DNA of 64,000 nucleotides from the NCBI RefSeq assembly GCF_000718775.1, contig NZ_JOCB01000052.1:1-64000 (forward strand), read 5' to 3'. Made by a program: the position numbers and the translations under genes. This stretch comes from Streptomyces sp. NRRL S-31. Lineage in GTDB: Bacteria > Actinomycetota > Actinomycetes > Streptomycetales > Streptomycetaceae. Below are positions 8,857 to 16,484 of the stretch, one piece after another (the stretch's first letter is position 1; each line of letters begins with the position of its first letter). The notes beneath the pieces were generated by a model. The model had not been told where the DNA came from. It saw only the letters and a program-made list of their open reading frames with translations, and did not search any database.

Positions 8857-9990
8857 CTAGGCGAGATACGCCGGCATGCTCACGGGCAGCGTAAATCGGA
8901 ACTCGGCGCCGCCGCCGGCGGCGCGGCCGACCAGGACGGTGCCGCCGTGGGCCTCCACGATGCCCTTGACGATGTACAGCCCCAGCCCGGTGCCGCCGCG
9001 CTTGCTGCCCCGCCAGAAGCGGGTGAAGACGCGGTTCATGGACTCCTCCGGGATGCCGGGCCCCTCGTCGCTCACCGTGACCGACGTGCCGGTTTCCTCA
9101 CCCTCGCGGGGGGACGCCGAGGGCGTGACGTCAATGGTGACGGTTCCCTCGCCGTGCCGCACGGCATTTTCGATGAGGTTGCCGAGGACCTGGTCGATCT
9201 TGTCGGGGTCGGCCCACAGCGCGGGCAGCGGCTGCTCGATGCGGAGCAGGAAGCGTTCGGCGGGCTGTCCGGCGGCGACGTAGGCCTGGATGTGCCGGGA
9301 GACGGCGGCGCCGATGTCGACGGGCTGGCGGCGCACCTCCAGCCGCCCGGAGTCGATCCGGGAGATGTCCAGCAGCTCGGCGATGAGGCGGGTGACCCGG
9401 TCGGCGTCGGCGTCGACGGTCTCCAGCATGAGCCGCTTCTGGTCGTCGGTGAAGCGTTCCCACTTGGCCAGCAGGGTGGCGGTGAAGCCCTTCACCGAGG
9501 TCAGCGGGGAGCGCAGCTCGTGGGCGACGGTGGCGATCAGCTCGGCGTGGCTGCGCTCGGTGCGGCGGCGGGCCTCGGTGTCCCGGAGGGAGACGACCAC
9601 GCGGCGGACCGGTCCCAGCGGCTCGTCCCGCACGTAGCGGGCGGCGACGAGCACCTCCCGGCCGCCCGGCAGCAGCAGGTTGCGCTCCGGCTGCCGCACC
9701 CGGATGGCGAGCCCGCCGTAGGGATCGGTCAGCTGCCACCAGCGGCGCCCCTCCAGGTCCTCTAAGGGAAGCGCCTTCTCCAGGGACTGGCCGAGCACTT
9801 CGGCGGACCGTACCGCGGCGATGCGGGCGGCGGCCGCATTGAAACAGGTCACACGGCCGCTTTCATCGGCTACGACGAGTCCGTCGGGCAGCTGGTCCGG
9901 GTCGAGGCCCGTGTCTTCGTCCCGCCCGGGCACGGACGCGCGCGACGCGTCCCGTCCTTCCGGCGCGGTGCTCGTGCCGGACACACTCAT
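8857..9990 (-). CDS. Soluble PAS-domain sensor histidine kinase
   Basis: 377 aa with no membrane segment. A PAS domain occupies about residues 34-135 (LPDGLVVADESGRVTCFNAAAARI). The dimerisation domain has its H-box ATVAHELRSPLTSVKG with phospho-acceptor His157. The ATPase domain shows the N-box (GNLIENAVRHGEG), the G1 box (DEGPGIP), the F-box region (FTRFWRGSK) and the G2 box (GGTGLGLYIVKG). It would autophosphorylate in response to a cytoplasmic signal, but no response regulator is next to it, so it is an orphan kinase. It lies upstream of pheS on the same strand with a 155-bp gap. Confidence 0.92.
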   Translation of the reverse strand: MSVSGTSTAPEGRDASRASVPGRDEDTGLDPDQLPDGLVVADESGRVTCFNAAAARIAAVRSAEVLGQSLEKALPLEDLEGRRWWQLTDPYGGLAIRVRQPERNLLLPGGREVLVAARYVRDEPLGPVRRVVVSLRDTEARRRTERSHAELIATVAHELRSPLTSVKGFTATLLAKWERFTDDQKRLMLETVDADADRVTRLIAELLDISRIDSGRLEVRRQPVDIGAAVSRHIQAYVAAGQPAERFLLRIEQPLPALWADPDKIDQVLGNLIENAVRHGEGTVTIDVTPSASPREGEETGTSVTVSDEGPGIPEESMNRVFTRFWRGSKRGGTGLGLYIVKGIVEAHGGTVLVGRAAGGGAEFRFTLPVSMPAYLA

Positions 9991-10040
9991 CCCCGTAGCC
10001 CACCTCTCAGACGGCGCAGGGCCCCGCGCTGGTCACCCTA

Positions 10041-10901
10041 CTAGCTCTCGGTGACGGAGCGGCACCCTCCGGGGGCGCGCTGTGCCCGGGCCGACGCGTA
10101 GAGGCAGACGGCGGCGGCCGTGGCGAGGTTCAGACTCTCGGCCTTCCCGTGGATGGGGACGCGCACGACGGCGTCGGCGAGGGCTCGGGTCTCCTCGGGC
10201 AGCCCCCACGCCTCGTTGCCGAACACCCAGGCGGTGGGCTCCCCCATGGCACCCCGGTCCAGCTCCTGGTCGAGGTCGCGGTCGCCGGCCCCGTCGGCGG
10301 CGAGGACGCGCACCCCGGCCTCCCGCAGCCCGGCCACGGCCCGTTCGACGGGCACGCCGACGGCGACGGGCAGGTGGAAGTGCGAGCCGACCGAGGCCCG
10401 GACCGCCTTGGGGTTGTACAGGTCGACGGAGGCGTCGGTGAGGATCACGGCCTCCGCGCCTGCGGCGTCGGCGCAGCGCAGCACCGTGCCGGCGTTGCCG
10501 GGGTCGCGGACGTGGGCGAGGACGGCGACCAGTCGCGGCCGGGCGGCGAGGATGTCCTCGAAGGGGGTGTCCAGGAACCGGCAGACCCCGACCAGCCCCT
10601 GCGGGGTGACGGTGGTGGAGATGTCGGCGATGACCTCCTCGGAGGCGAGGTGCACCCGGGCGCCGGCGGCACGGGCCGCCCCGACGATGTCGGCGTACCG
10701 CTCCGCCGCCTCGACCGTGGCGAACAGCTCGACGAGCGTGGCCCGTCCCCCGGAGCGGTGCCCGGCGGCCTCGCGCACGGCCTGCGGTCCCTCCGCGAGG
10801 AACAGCCGGTCCTTGCCCCGGAAGTTCCGCTTGGCGAGCCGGCGGGCGGCGGACACGCGGTCGGACCGGGGGGAGATCAGCTCGGGGCTGACGGGGGGCA
10901 T
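10041..10901 (-). CDS. TrmH/SpoU-family RNA 2'-O-methyltransferase
   Basis: 286 aa from ATG 10901 (MPPVSPELISPRSDRV). A GTG four codons upstream is also possible, but the GAAGG motif fits the ATG better. An N-terminal substrate-binding domain (AARRLAKRNFRGKDRLFLAEGPQAVREA) is followed by the SPOUT fold with LVAVLAHVRDPGNAGTVLRCADAAGAEAVILT (motif 1), WVFGNEAWGLPEE (motif 2) and VRVPIHGKAESLNLATAAAVCLY (motif 3), which form the AdoMet knot. The target, probably 23S rRNA or a tRNA, is not determined. It lies between rplT and the kinase, downstream of the infC-rpmI-rplT operon and its terminator. Confidence 0.9.
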   Translation of the reverse strand: MPPVSPELISPRSDRVSAARRLAKRNFRGKDRLFLAEGPQAVREAAGHRSGGRATLVELFATVEAAERYADIVGAARAAGARVHLASEEVIADISTTVTPQGLVGVCRFLDTPFEDILAARPRLVAVLAHVRDPGNAGTVLRCADAAGAEAVILTDASVDLYNPKAVRASVGSHFHLPVAVGVPVERAVAGLREAGVRVLAADGAGDRDLDQELDRGAMGEPTAWVFGNEAWGLPEETRALADAVVRVPIHGKAESLNLATAAAVCLYASARAQRAPGGCRSVTES

Positions 10902-10973
10902 CCTCTGCTTCACCTTCGGGAGAGTTCCTGTGTTTCCGACGCCGGCGGACGACGGCCGGGGCGCCCCAACGAC

Positions 10974-11005
10974 AGGACCCGCAAGCCGGCAAGCCTGCGG
11001 GTCCT
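10974..11005 (-). terminator. Terminator hairpin after rplT
   Basis: Ten-base perfect arms (10974-10983 and 10996-11005) with a 12-nt loop, 32 nt downstream of the rplT stop on the minus strand. Confidence 0.65.
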
Positions 11006-11037
11006 ACGGTGAGCGTCGACTCAAAACCGGCGTGGCG

Positions 11038-11421
11038 TCACGCGGCCTTGGGGGCGTTGACGTCCGCCGGCAGCGCCTTCTGCGCGACCTCGACGAGCGC
11101 CGCGAAGGCGTTGGCGTCGTTCACGGCCAGCTCGGCCAGGATCTTGCGGTCGACCTCGACGTTGGCGGCCTTCAGACCCTGGATGAAGCGGTTGTAGGTG
11201 ATGCCGTTGGCGCGGGCAGCGGCGTTGATGCGCTGGATCCACAGCTGACGGAAGTCGCCCTTGCGCTTCTTGCGGTCGTTGTAGTTGTAGACCAGCGAGT
11301 GGGTGACCTGCTCCTTGGCCTTGCGGTACAGGCGCGAACGCTGACCGCGGTAGCCGGAGGCCTGCTCGAGGATCGCCCGGCGCTTCTTGTGGGCGTTGAC
11401 TGCCCGCTTGACGCGTGCCAC
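11038..11421 (-). CDS. rplT: Large ribosomal subunit protein bL20
   Basis: 127 aa, normal length. It begins [20 protein letters not shown], with the hallmark basic helix [41 protein letters not shown]. It is needed early in 50S assembly and in several bacteria acts as a repressor of the infC-rpmI-rplT operon. It is third in that operon here. Confidence 0.98.
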   Translation of the reverse strand: MARVKRAVNAHKKRRAILEQASGYRGQRSRLYRKAKEQVTHSLVYNYNDRKKRKGDFRQLWIQRINAAARANGITYNRFIQGLKAANVEVDRKILAELAVNDANAFAALVEVAQKALPADVNAPKAA

Positions 11422-11528
11422 TTGTTAACTCCTTGTAGCGGGGTCGTGGTGGTGCTCACACGACCCGGAAACGACTGGGTCCCGGTGTTCGGCGTACGGC
11501 GCTCAGTGGACGGCGAGCGCCGGGTACG

Positions 11529-11723
11529 TCACTTGCCGAGAAGCTTCTTGATCTTCGCGGCGTCGCCCGGGGCCATCTCGGCGTTGCCGGTGAGGCGACG
11601 CGTGACGCGGGACGACTTGTGCTCGAGCAGGTGGCGCTTGCCGGCGCGCTCGCGGAGCACCTTGCCGGAGCCGGTGACCTTGAAGCGCTTGCTGGCACCG
11701 CTGTGCGACTTGTTCTTCGGCAT
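11529..11723 (-). CDS. rpmI: Large ribosomal subunit protein bL35
   Basis: 64 aa, normal length. [20 protein letters not shown] and [14 protein letters not shown] are diagnostic. It is second gene of the infC-rpmI-rplT operon. The 111-bp gap to infC contains a hairpin with 8-bp arms (11757-11764 and 11771-11778) that could tune relative expression. Confidence 0.98.
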   Translation of the reverse strand: MPKNKSHSGASKRFKVTGSGKVLRERAGKRHLLEHKSSRVTRRLTGNAEMAPGDAAKIKKLLGK

Positions 11724-11834
11724 AGCGCCGTTCTCTCCTCGTCGGTGGCGCTCCGATGCCCGGTCGTGAAACCGGGCACGGTGGAGCGTCGCTCTTGTTT
11801 CGGTTACATCCTCGGGGACACGGGTCCCCCGGGA

Positions 11835-12473
11835 TCACGCCTCGGCAGGCTCCTCGGACGGCGCCTCGGCCTCGGCAGGGTTCTGCGACTTGCCGGGGTT
11901 CGCCTTCGCGTCGGCCTTGCGGGCCTCCTGCGCCTGACGGGCCTCGGCCATCGCCTCGGTCTTCTTCTTGTGCGGACCGAGAACCATGATCATGTTTCGG
12001 CCGTCCTGCTTCGGGTTCGACTCCACGAAACCGAGGTCCTGGACGTCCTCCGCGAGACGCTGCAACAGTCGGTAGCCCAGCTCGGGGCGGGACTGCTCAC
12101 GGCCACGGAACATGATCGTGATCTTGACCTTGTCGCCCTGCTTGAGGAACCGTACGACGTGACCCTTCTTGGTGTCATAGTCGTGCGGGTCGATCTTCGG
12201 CCGGAGCTTCATCTCCTTGATGACCGTGTGCGCCTGGTTCTTGCGCGCCTCACGGGCCTTCATGGCCGACTCGTACTTGAACTTCCCGTAGTCCATGAGC
12301 TTGCACACGGGCGGACGGGCGTTCGCCGCGACCTCGACCAGGTCCAGGTCGTACTCCTGCGCAAGCTCCAGTGCCTTCGCGAGCGGCACGATGCCGACCT
12401 GCTCGCCACTGGGACCGACAAGTCGCACCTCGGGAACGCGAATCCGGTCGTTGATGCGGGGCTCGGCGCTGAT
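11835..12473 (-). CDS. infC: Translation initiation factor IF-3, probable AUC start
   Basis: 212 aa. It binds the 30S subunit, prevents premature 50S joining and proofreads start codons. The N-domain begins [20 protein letters not shown], with the linker [21 protein letters not shown] and the C-domain [18 protein letters not shown] and [14 protein letters not shown]. An acidic Ala/Glu-rich tail of about 35 residues is an actinobacterial addition. The start is unusual: AGGAGG lies just upstream of an ATC codon at 12473, and starting there matches the family N-terminus. The only other candidate is a GTG at 12497 with no ribosome site. IF-3 genes commonly use AUU-type starts for autoregulation. 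Confidence 0.9.
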   Translation of the reverse strand: MSAEPRINDRIRVPEVRLVGPSGEQVGIVPLAKALELAQEYDLDLVEVAANARPPVCKLMDYGKFKYESAMKAREARKNQAHTVIKEMKLRPKIDPHDYDTKKGHVVRFLKQGDKVKITIMFRGREQSRPELGYRLLQRLAEDVQDLGFVESNPKQDGRNMIMVLGPHKKKTEAMAEARQAQEARKADAKANPGKSQNPAEAEAPSEEPAEA

Positions 12474-12860
12474 GGATCCTCCTCGGTAGCACCACACGGC
12501 GGTCTGGCGGACAGCCGCGCAACGTCTGTGTTCGTTAGACCTAACCGCGCCGAAGCAACAAAAATGCCCCGGACGATCACATGCGGGGCTCCAAACACTT
12601 CCGGAGCACCGCCGCGATGCCGCGGGGCGCGCTTTCGGGCGACTCCATCGCCCGTACGGAACGATGGCGGTCGCCTGACCGGGTGACCCGCCGTCCCGGA
12701 GGACGGTCAGGTGGGAGATCGGAGCCTCCACTTGTGGGCCGGTCGCCCTGGTACCCATTGATACCCATGACATGACCGGCCGGTCGACGTCCAGATTACC
12801 AGGATCCCTTGACAAGGGCTAATTGAAGGGCGCCGGACCGGACCACCTATGGTGTGGGAC
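12474..12860. other. infC leader and intergenic region shared with the DUF1844 gene
   Basis: 387 bp without a convincing gene. On the minus side is the long infC leader, containing the ribosome site next to the AUC codon and two overlapping hairpins at 12556-12607 (separate entry). On the plus side is the TATGGT element at 12848 for the DUF1844 gene. A TTGACA at 12809-12814 and its mirror TTGTCA on the other strand look like -35 boxes, but neither has a -10 box at normal spacing. I could not place the infC promoter. Confidence 0.6.
12556..12607 (-). promoter_or_regulatory. infC leader attenuator: terminator hairpin with a competing upstream stem
   Basis: On the minus strand, a GCCCCG/CGGGGC stem (12584-12589 with 12566-12571, 12-nt loop) is followed at once by ATTTTTGTT (12565-12557), an intrinsic-terminator pattern about 80 nt before the infC start codon. 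A second stem, GCTCC/GGAGC (12588-12592 with 12603-12607), shares two bases with it, so the two cannot both be fully formed. This looks like transcription attenuation of the infC-rpmI-rplT operon. In other bacteria L20 or IF-3 controls this operon through its leader; the effector here is not known. Confidence 0.6.
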
Positions 12861-13217
12861 ATGAGTGACACCCCTCCTGAGTCCCCCGACTTCGACGCGA
12901 TGACCCGGGACATCGCCGAGGTCCCCGCCGTCGAGGTGATCGTGACGGTCGCCGTCAACCTGATGAGCGCCGCCGCCGTGAAGCTCGGGCTGAGCGAGGA
13001 GGGCGAGAAGTACAAGGACCTGGACGAGGCGCGGAAGCTGATCACCGCGCTCGCCGGTCTGCTGGACGCGGGCGCGACCGAGGTCAGCTCCTTCCACGCG
13101 GCTCCGCTGCGCGACGGTCTGAAGTCGCTCCAGCTGGCGTTCCGCGAGGCGTCGATCGTCCCGGACGAGCCGGGCCAGGGACCGGGCGAGAAGTACACCG
13201 GGCCCATCTACCGCTGA
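12861..13217 (+). CDS. DUF1844 family protein, probably leaderless
   Basis: 118 aa of unknown function, conserved in actinobacteria. The core VPAVEVIVTVAVNLMSAAAVKLGLSEEGEKYKDLDEARKLITALAGLLD is the DUF1844 signature. A short disordered N-terminus and a C-terminus ending YTGPIYR flank it. ATG 12861 is preceded by a -10-like TATGGT (12848-12853) seven bases away and has no ribosome site, so the transcript probably starts at the ATG itself. An in-frame ATG at 12849 lies inside that -10 box and is rejected. Divergent from infC; the stop codon is one base from the convergent SseB-like gene. Confidence 0.85.
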   Translation: MSDTPPESPDFDAMTRDIAEVPAVEVIVTVAVNLMSAAAVKLGLSEEGEKYKDLDEARKLITALAGLLDAGATEVSSFHAAPLRDGLKSLQLAFREASIVPDEPGQGPGEKYTGPIYR

Positions 13218-13218
13218 C

Positions 13219-13950
13219 CTACTCCTTCGTGTACAGGGGCTCGCCCGGAGGCGTGGTCCCGGCCGGCAGCAGTGCCAGGTCGAGGCCGCGCACCAGGCGG
13301 GCCCGCAGTGTCTCGTCGGCGGCGAGCCGCTCGGCGACCGCGCGGGCGGCCTCGGCGGGCGGCGCGGCCGGGTCCAGGACCAGGGCGAGGGTGCCGTCGG
13401 CCTGCCCGGGACCGAGGTGGGCGCGCAGCACGGCGGGCTCCGCCGCCACCGCCGTGCGGACCGCCTCGACCACGGCCGGGTCGGTGAGCGGGTCGGTGCC
13501 GGTGCGGCCCTCGGCGAGGGCGAGCAGCGCCGGGCCGGTCAACTCGAACGGCACCGGTCCGGCGAGGTCGAGCACCACCGTGTCGGCCTTCTCGTGCGCG
13601 GCGGCCTGGAGCGCCTGGTGCAGGGGCACGGCGACCGGGCGGGCCTGCGGGTCCCAGCGGGCGAGGGAGTCGGTGGAGGTGAAGGCGGGCAGCGCGGTGC
13701 GGTGGCCGGCCTTCAGGGTGGGTACGGCCATGTCGCTGGTCTTCTCGCGGCGCAGGCCGTTCTCGTCCTCCTCCACCTCGCCGAGCACGGCGACGACGGG
13801 GACCAGCAGCCGGGCGCCCTTGAGCGCCTCCAGGACGGGCCCGAGGGCGCCGCGGTCCTCGGCCCAGGCGGCGAGCGCGGCGCTCAGCCGGGGGTCGGCG
13901 GAGCCGTCGTCGTCGGAGAAGCCGGGGTCGGGAATGTTCTTGTTCGCCAC
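13219..13950 (-). CDS. SseB-like (enhanced serine sensitivity) domain protein
   Basis: 243 aa from GTG 13950 (VANKNIPDPGFSDDDGSADPRL); a GTG two codons upstream is also possible. The N-terminal half (RLSAALAAWAEDRGALGPVLEALKGARLLVPVVAVLGE...VPTLKAGHRTALPAFTSTDSLARWDP) matches the SseB N-terminal domain. A C-terminal alpha/beta part of about 90 residues with Ala-rich helices follows. The molecular role of SseB domains is not established; relatives occur near type III and type VII secretion genes, and here the next gene downstream is a mycosin. No membrane segment or signal is present. Confidence 0.75.
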   Translation of the reverse strand: MANKNIPDPGFSDDDGSADPRLSAALAAWAEDRGALGPVLEALKGARLLVPVVAVLGEVEEDENGLRREKTSDMAVPTLKAGHRTALPAFTSTDSLARWDPQARPVAVPLHQALQAAAHEKADTVVLDLAGPVPFELTGPALLALAEGRTGTDPLTDPAVVEAVRTAVAAEPAVLRAHLGPGQADGTLALVLDPAAPPAEAARAVAERLAADETLRARLVRGLDLALLPAGTTPPGEPLYTKE

Positions 13951-14376
13951 GGTCACCGACCCTATCGGGGCCGGACGGCCGACCGTGTGCGGGGCCGGGG
14001 CCGCCGGTGTCACGGTCCGCCTTGGAGACCCGGCCGTTCCCTGATCCGGTTCACGGGCCCGTCCCACAGCGTGCACAGCGCCCGCCCCCGGCATCGCGGG
14101 CGTGGACGCGTCCCACGCCCGTCCCGGCGCCGTCCGCCCCGGTACGCCGCCCTCGCTCCGGTACGCCGCCCTCGCCCTGGTCGCCCTGCTCGCGGTGATC
14201 GCCGTGCTCGCCGTGGTCCGGGGGTGGGGAGCAGGCGGGCGCCGCCGCACCGGGCAGGGACAGGTGTGTCCCGCTACGGCGCACGGGGAAGCAGATGGTC
14301 CCGCCACGCCAGGCGAGGCGAGGGGCGTGGCGGGCCTGCCGCGCCAGGCTGAGCGAAGGCGTCGCCGGGCGGTGGC
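13951..14376. other. Intergenic region with one weak plus-strand frame
   Basis: 426 bp between the SseB-like gene and the mycosin end. From GTG 14102 on the plus strand a frame encodes an Arg/Pro-rich stretch then LRYAALALVALLAVIAVLAVV, a good membrane helix, with almost all codons ending in G or C. It has no ribosome site and its frame runs on into antisense of the mycosin gene, so it may be a remnant or chance. The rest holds GC-rich hairpins (14257-14272 and 14300-14334). Confidence 0.35.
14300..14334 (-). terminator. Hairpin downstream of the mycosin gene
   Basis: Eleven-base perfect arms (14300-14310 and 14324-14334) with a 13-nt loop, 43 nt past the mycosin stop on the minus strand. 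No U-run follows. Confidence 0.6.
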
Positions 14377-15564
14377 TCAGGCCAGGGGGCGGCGGCTCCG
14401 CCAGAGGGCTACCGCGGCCACCAGGAGGACCGCGCCCGCGCCGCCCGCGAGCGGGGCCGCCCAGCCGGAGGCGCCGCTCGCGGCCCTGGCGGTGTCCGGG
14501 CCGGCGCCGAAGTACTTCTCGCCGTACGTCGCGGCGTGCAGGCTGGTGGGCTCCAGACGGTCGGCCGCCCTCAGGGCCGCAGCGGGGTCGATCATGCCGA
14601 AGCCCCGGGAGTCGTCCCGGCCGCCCACCGGGGCGTCCCGCGCGGTGTCCTCCAGCACCTTCTTGACCTGGGCCGGGGCCAGGCCGGGGTGGGCCGACCT
14701 GATCAGGGCCGCCGCGCCCGAGACGAAGGCGGAGGCGGCGCTCGTGCCCCACCCCGCGTAGTACTTGTGGTCCGGGTCGGCGATGACGACGTCGACGCCG
14801 GGCGCGCTGACGGCGGCGTACCAGCGACGGGTCGAGAACGCGGCGCGGGTGCCGTACTTGTCGACGGCGGTGGCGGCGATGACGCCCGGGTAGGCGGCCG
14901 GGTAGGAGACGTGGTCGCCCTTGTCGCCGCCGTTGCCCGCGGAGGCGACGACCACCACGCCCTTCTTCAGGGCGTACTGCACGGCCTCGTCCTCGCCGGG
15001 TTCCGGATGGGCGGACTTCGAGTCGTCGCCGAGGGAGAGGTTGATGACGTCGGCGCCGTGGTCGGCGGCCCAGCGGATGCCGTCGGCGAGGGCGTCGCCA
15101 CGGGTGGTGCGGGCCTTGGCGCGGGCGGGGTCGCCGTCCTCCAGGATCACGCGGACCGGCAGGATCCTCGCCTCGGGCGCCACCCCCATGACACCTTCGC
15201 CGGCGCCGGGGCCGTGGCCGTGCCCGGCGATGATGCCGGCCATGGCGGTGCCGTGCCGGGCCCAGGTGCGGTCGCCGGGACCGGCACCGAAGCCGATCAT
15301 GTCCTTGGCGGGCAGCACGTTGCCGACGAGGTCCGGATGGTCGGCCTCCACACCGGTGTCCAGGACGGCGACGGTGACGCCCTGCCCCTTGGTGGTCTGC
15401 CAGACCTCGTCCAGGTGGAGGGCGGACAGGCCCCACTGCTGACCGCGGAGGCCGTCGGCACGGGCCTCGGTGGACGGCAGCAGGGCGAGGGAGCCGGCGA
15501 GCAGCAGGCTCACCGCGGCTCCGGACGCCACCGCACGGCGGCGGCGGCCCGTCGATCGGGTCAT
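14377..15564 (-). CDS. Mycosin-type S8 subtilisin protease (type VII secretion-associated)
   Basis: 395 aa. A signal peptide (basic start, then VASGAAVSLLLAGSLALLP, ending near A36) exports it. The subtilisin triad is complete: Asp69 in VAVLDTGVEADHPD, His104 in WARHGTAMAG and Ser275 in GWGTSAASAF, with oxyanion Asn211 in VASAGNGGDKGD. A single C-terminal helix near residues 374-389 (GAGAVLLVAAVALW) followed by RSRR anchors it with the protease domain outside, as in mycosins of ESX/type VII systems. Its ATG overlaps the stop of the upstream proline-rich membrane protein by four bases (ATGA). No eccB/C/D/E or WXG100 gene is in the window, so its link to a secretion machine rests on family resemblance. 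Confidence 0.88.
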   Translation of the reverse strand: MTRSTGRRRRAVASGAAVSLLLAGSLALLPSTEARADGLRGQQWGLSALHLDEVWQTTKGQGVTVAVLDTGVEADHPDLVGNVLPAKDMIGFGAGPGDRTWARHGTAMAGIIAGHGHGPGAGEGVMGVAPEARILPVRVILEDGDPARAKARTTRGDALADGIRWAADHGADVINLSLGDDSKSAHPEPGEDEAVQYALKKGVVVVASAGNGGDKGDHVSYPAAYPGVIAATAVDKYGTRAAFSTRRWYAAVSAPGVDVVIADPDHKYYAGWGTSAASAFVSGAAALIRSAHPGLAPAQVKKVLEDTARDAPVGGRDDSRGFGMIDPAAALRAADRLEPTSLHAATYGEKYFGAGPDTARAASGASGWAAPLAGGAGAVLLVAAVALWRSRRPLA

Positions 15565-16484
15565 GAGGACGTCTCCGTGGCCGTGCCGATGGTCGTGCGC
15601 AGGCGCCGTTCGACGCGGTCGGCCAGGCCCTGGGCCTCGTTGCCGAGGCCCGCCTGGGCCGGGGCGGTGGTGGCCCCGGAGCGGACCGCGTCCGCGGCGG
15701 GCTGGGGCGCGTCGACGACGCGGCCGTCGGCCCAGCCGGAGACGGCGTAGGCGACGACGGGGGCGTCGGTGAGGACGGTGAGGGTCCAGGAGGCCCGTTG
15801 CCGGTCACCGAACGCGGCGGCGGCCGAGCCGGCGGCGGCGTACGGCCGGGGCATCAGATCGGTGCGCCGGTCCAGGTGCTCGGCGCGGAAGCGGGCGGCG
15901 AGCGCGGCCATGGCGGCCGGGTCGGCCTTGGTGAACAGCAGGCCGACGGTGGTGACGTAGCTCTGGGTGGCGTCGGTGTAGGTGGCGCGCAGCAGCCGCC
16001 GGCAGCCGACCGGGGCGAGGGCGCGGTCCAGCAGCGGGTCGAAGGCGTGGGCGCAGCCGCTGTCCGGGGCCACGGCGATCCGGGTCCAGGTGCGGTCGGC
16101 TCCGCCGGGGCCGGCGCCGGTGCCCTCGACCGTGGGCGGGAACAGCTCGTCCACGGGCACGTTGTGCCAGAGCGCCCCGGCGGTGCCGTACGCGTTCCGG
16201 GCTCCGTCGTCCTCGGCGTCCCCGAGGAGCCACTTCCCGGTCACGGCACCGGTGATGAGACCGAGGCCGAGGACGAGGCAGAGGGCGGCGGCGGCAGTGC
16301 GCGGGCCCGTCCGGACGCGCGTGCGCTCGCCGAACGTCTCCGGCTCCGCGAACGACACGACGGGCCGGCCGGCCGGGTCCGCGCTCCAGGAGTGCGTCGG
16401 GGCCGGTTCGCCGGGGCCCGCCGGACCCCAGGCGGGCACCTCGGGCCCGGCACCGGCCCCACGGAACCGACGGCCGCCGGACAC
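15561..16484 (-). CDS. Type VII secretion-associated membrane protein, 3' part of a frameshifted gene
   Basis: This frame holds the membrane and extracellular part: a proline/glycine-rich lead-in, a transmembrane helix (AAAALCLVLGLGLITGAVTGKWL) and an exported domain of about 210 residues with two cysteines (SGCAHAF and VGCRRLL) and a strand-rich core (TYTDATQSYVTTVGLLFTKADP). The function is unknown. GTG 16484 opens this frame but has no good ribosome site. The same frame continues upstream with sensible repeats to about 16850, where it joins the frame of the next entry across an 8-bp duplication. I read 15561-18532 as one gene of 987 codons plus stop when the extra 8 bp are removed. Confidence 0.7.
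   Translation of the reverse strand: MSGGRRFRGAGAGPEVPAWGPAGPGEPAPTHSWSADPAGRPVVSFAEPETFGERTRVRTGPRTAAAALCLVLGLGLITGAVTGKWLLGDAEDDGARNAYGTAGALWHNVPVDELFPPTVEGTGAGPGGADRTWTRIAVAPDSGCAHAFDPLLDRALAPVGCRRLLRATYTDATQSYVTTVGLLFTKADPAAMAALAARFRAEHLDRRTDLMPRPYAAAGSAAAAFGDRQRASWTLTVLTDAPVVAYAVSGWADGRVVDAPQPAADAVRSGATTAPAQAGLGNEAQGLADRVERRLRTTIGTATETSS

Noticed and set aside
12809..12815. TTGACA/TTGTCA as back-to-back -35 boxes for infC and the DUF1844 gene
   Set aside because: Neither strand has a -10-like hexamer at 16-19 bp; the palindrome may be chance.
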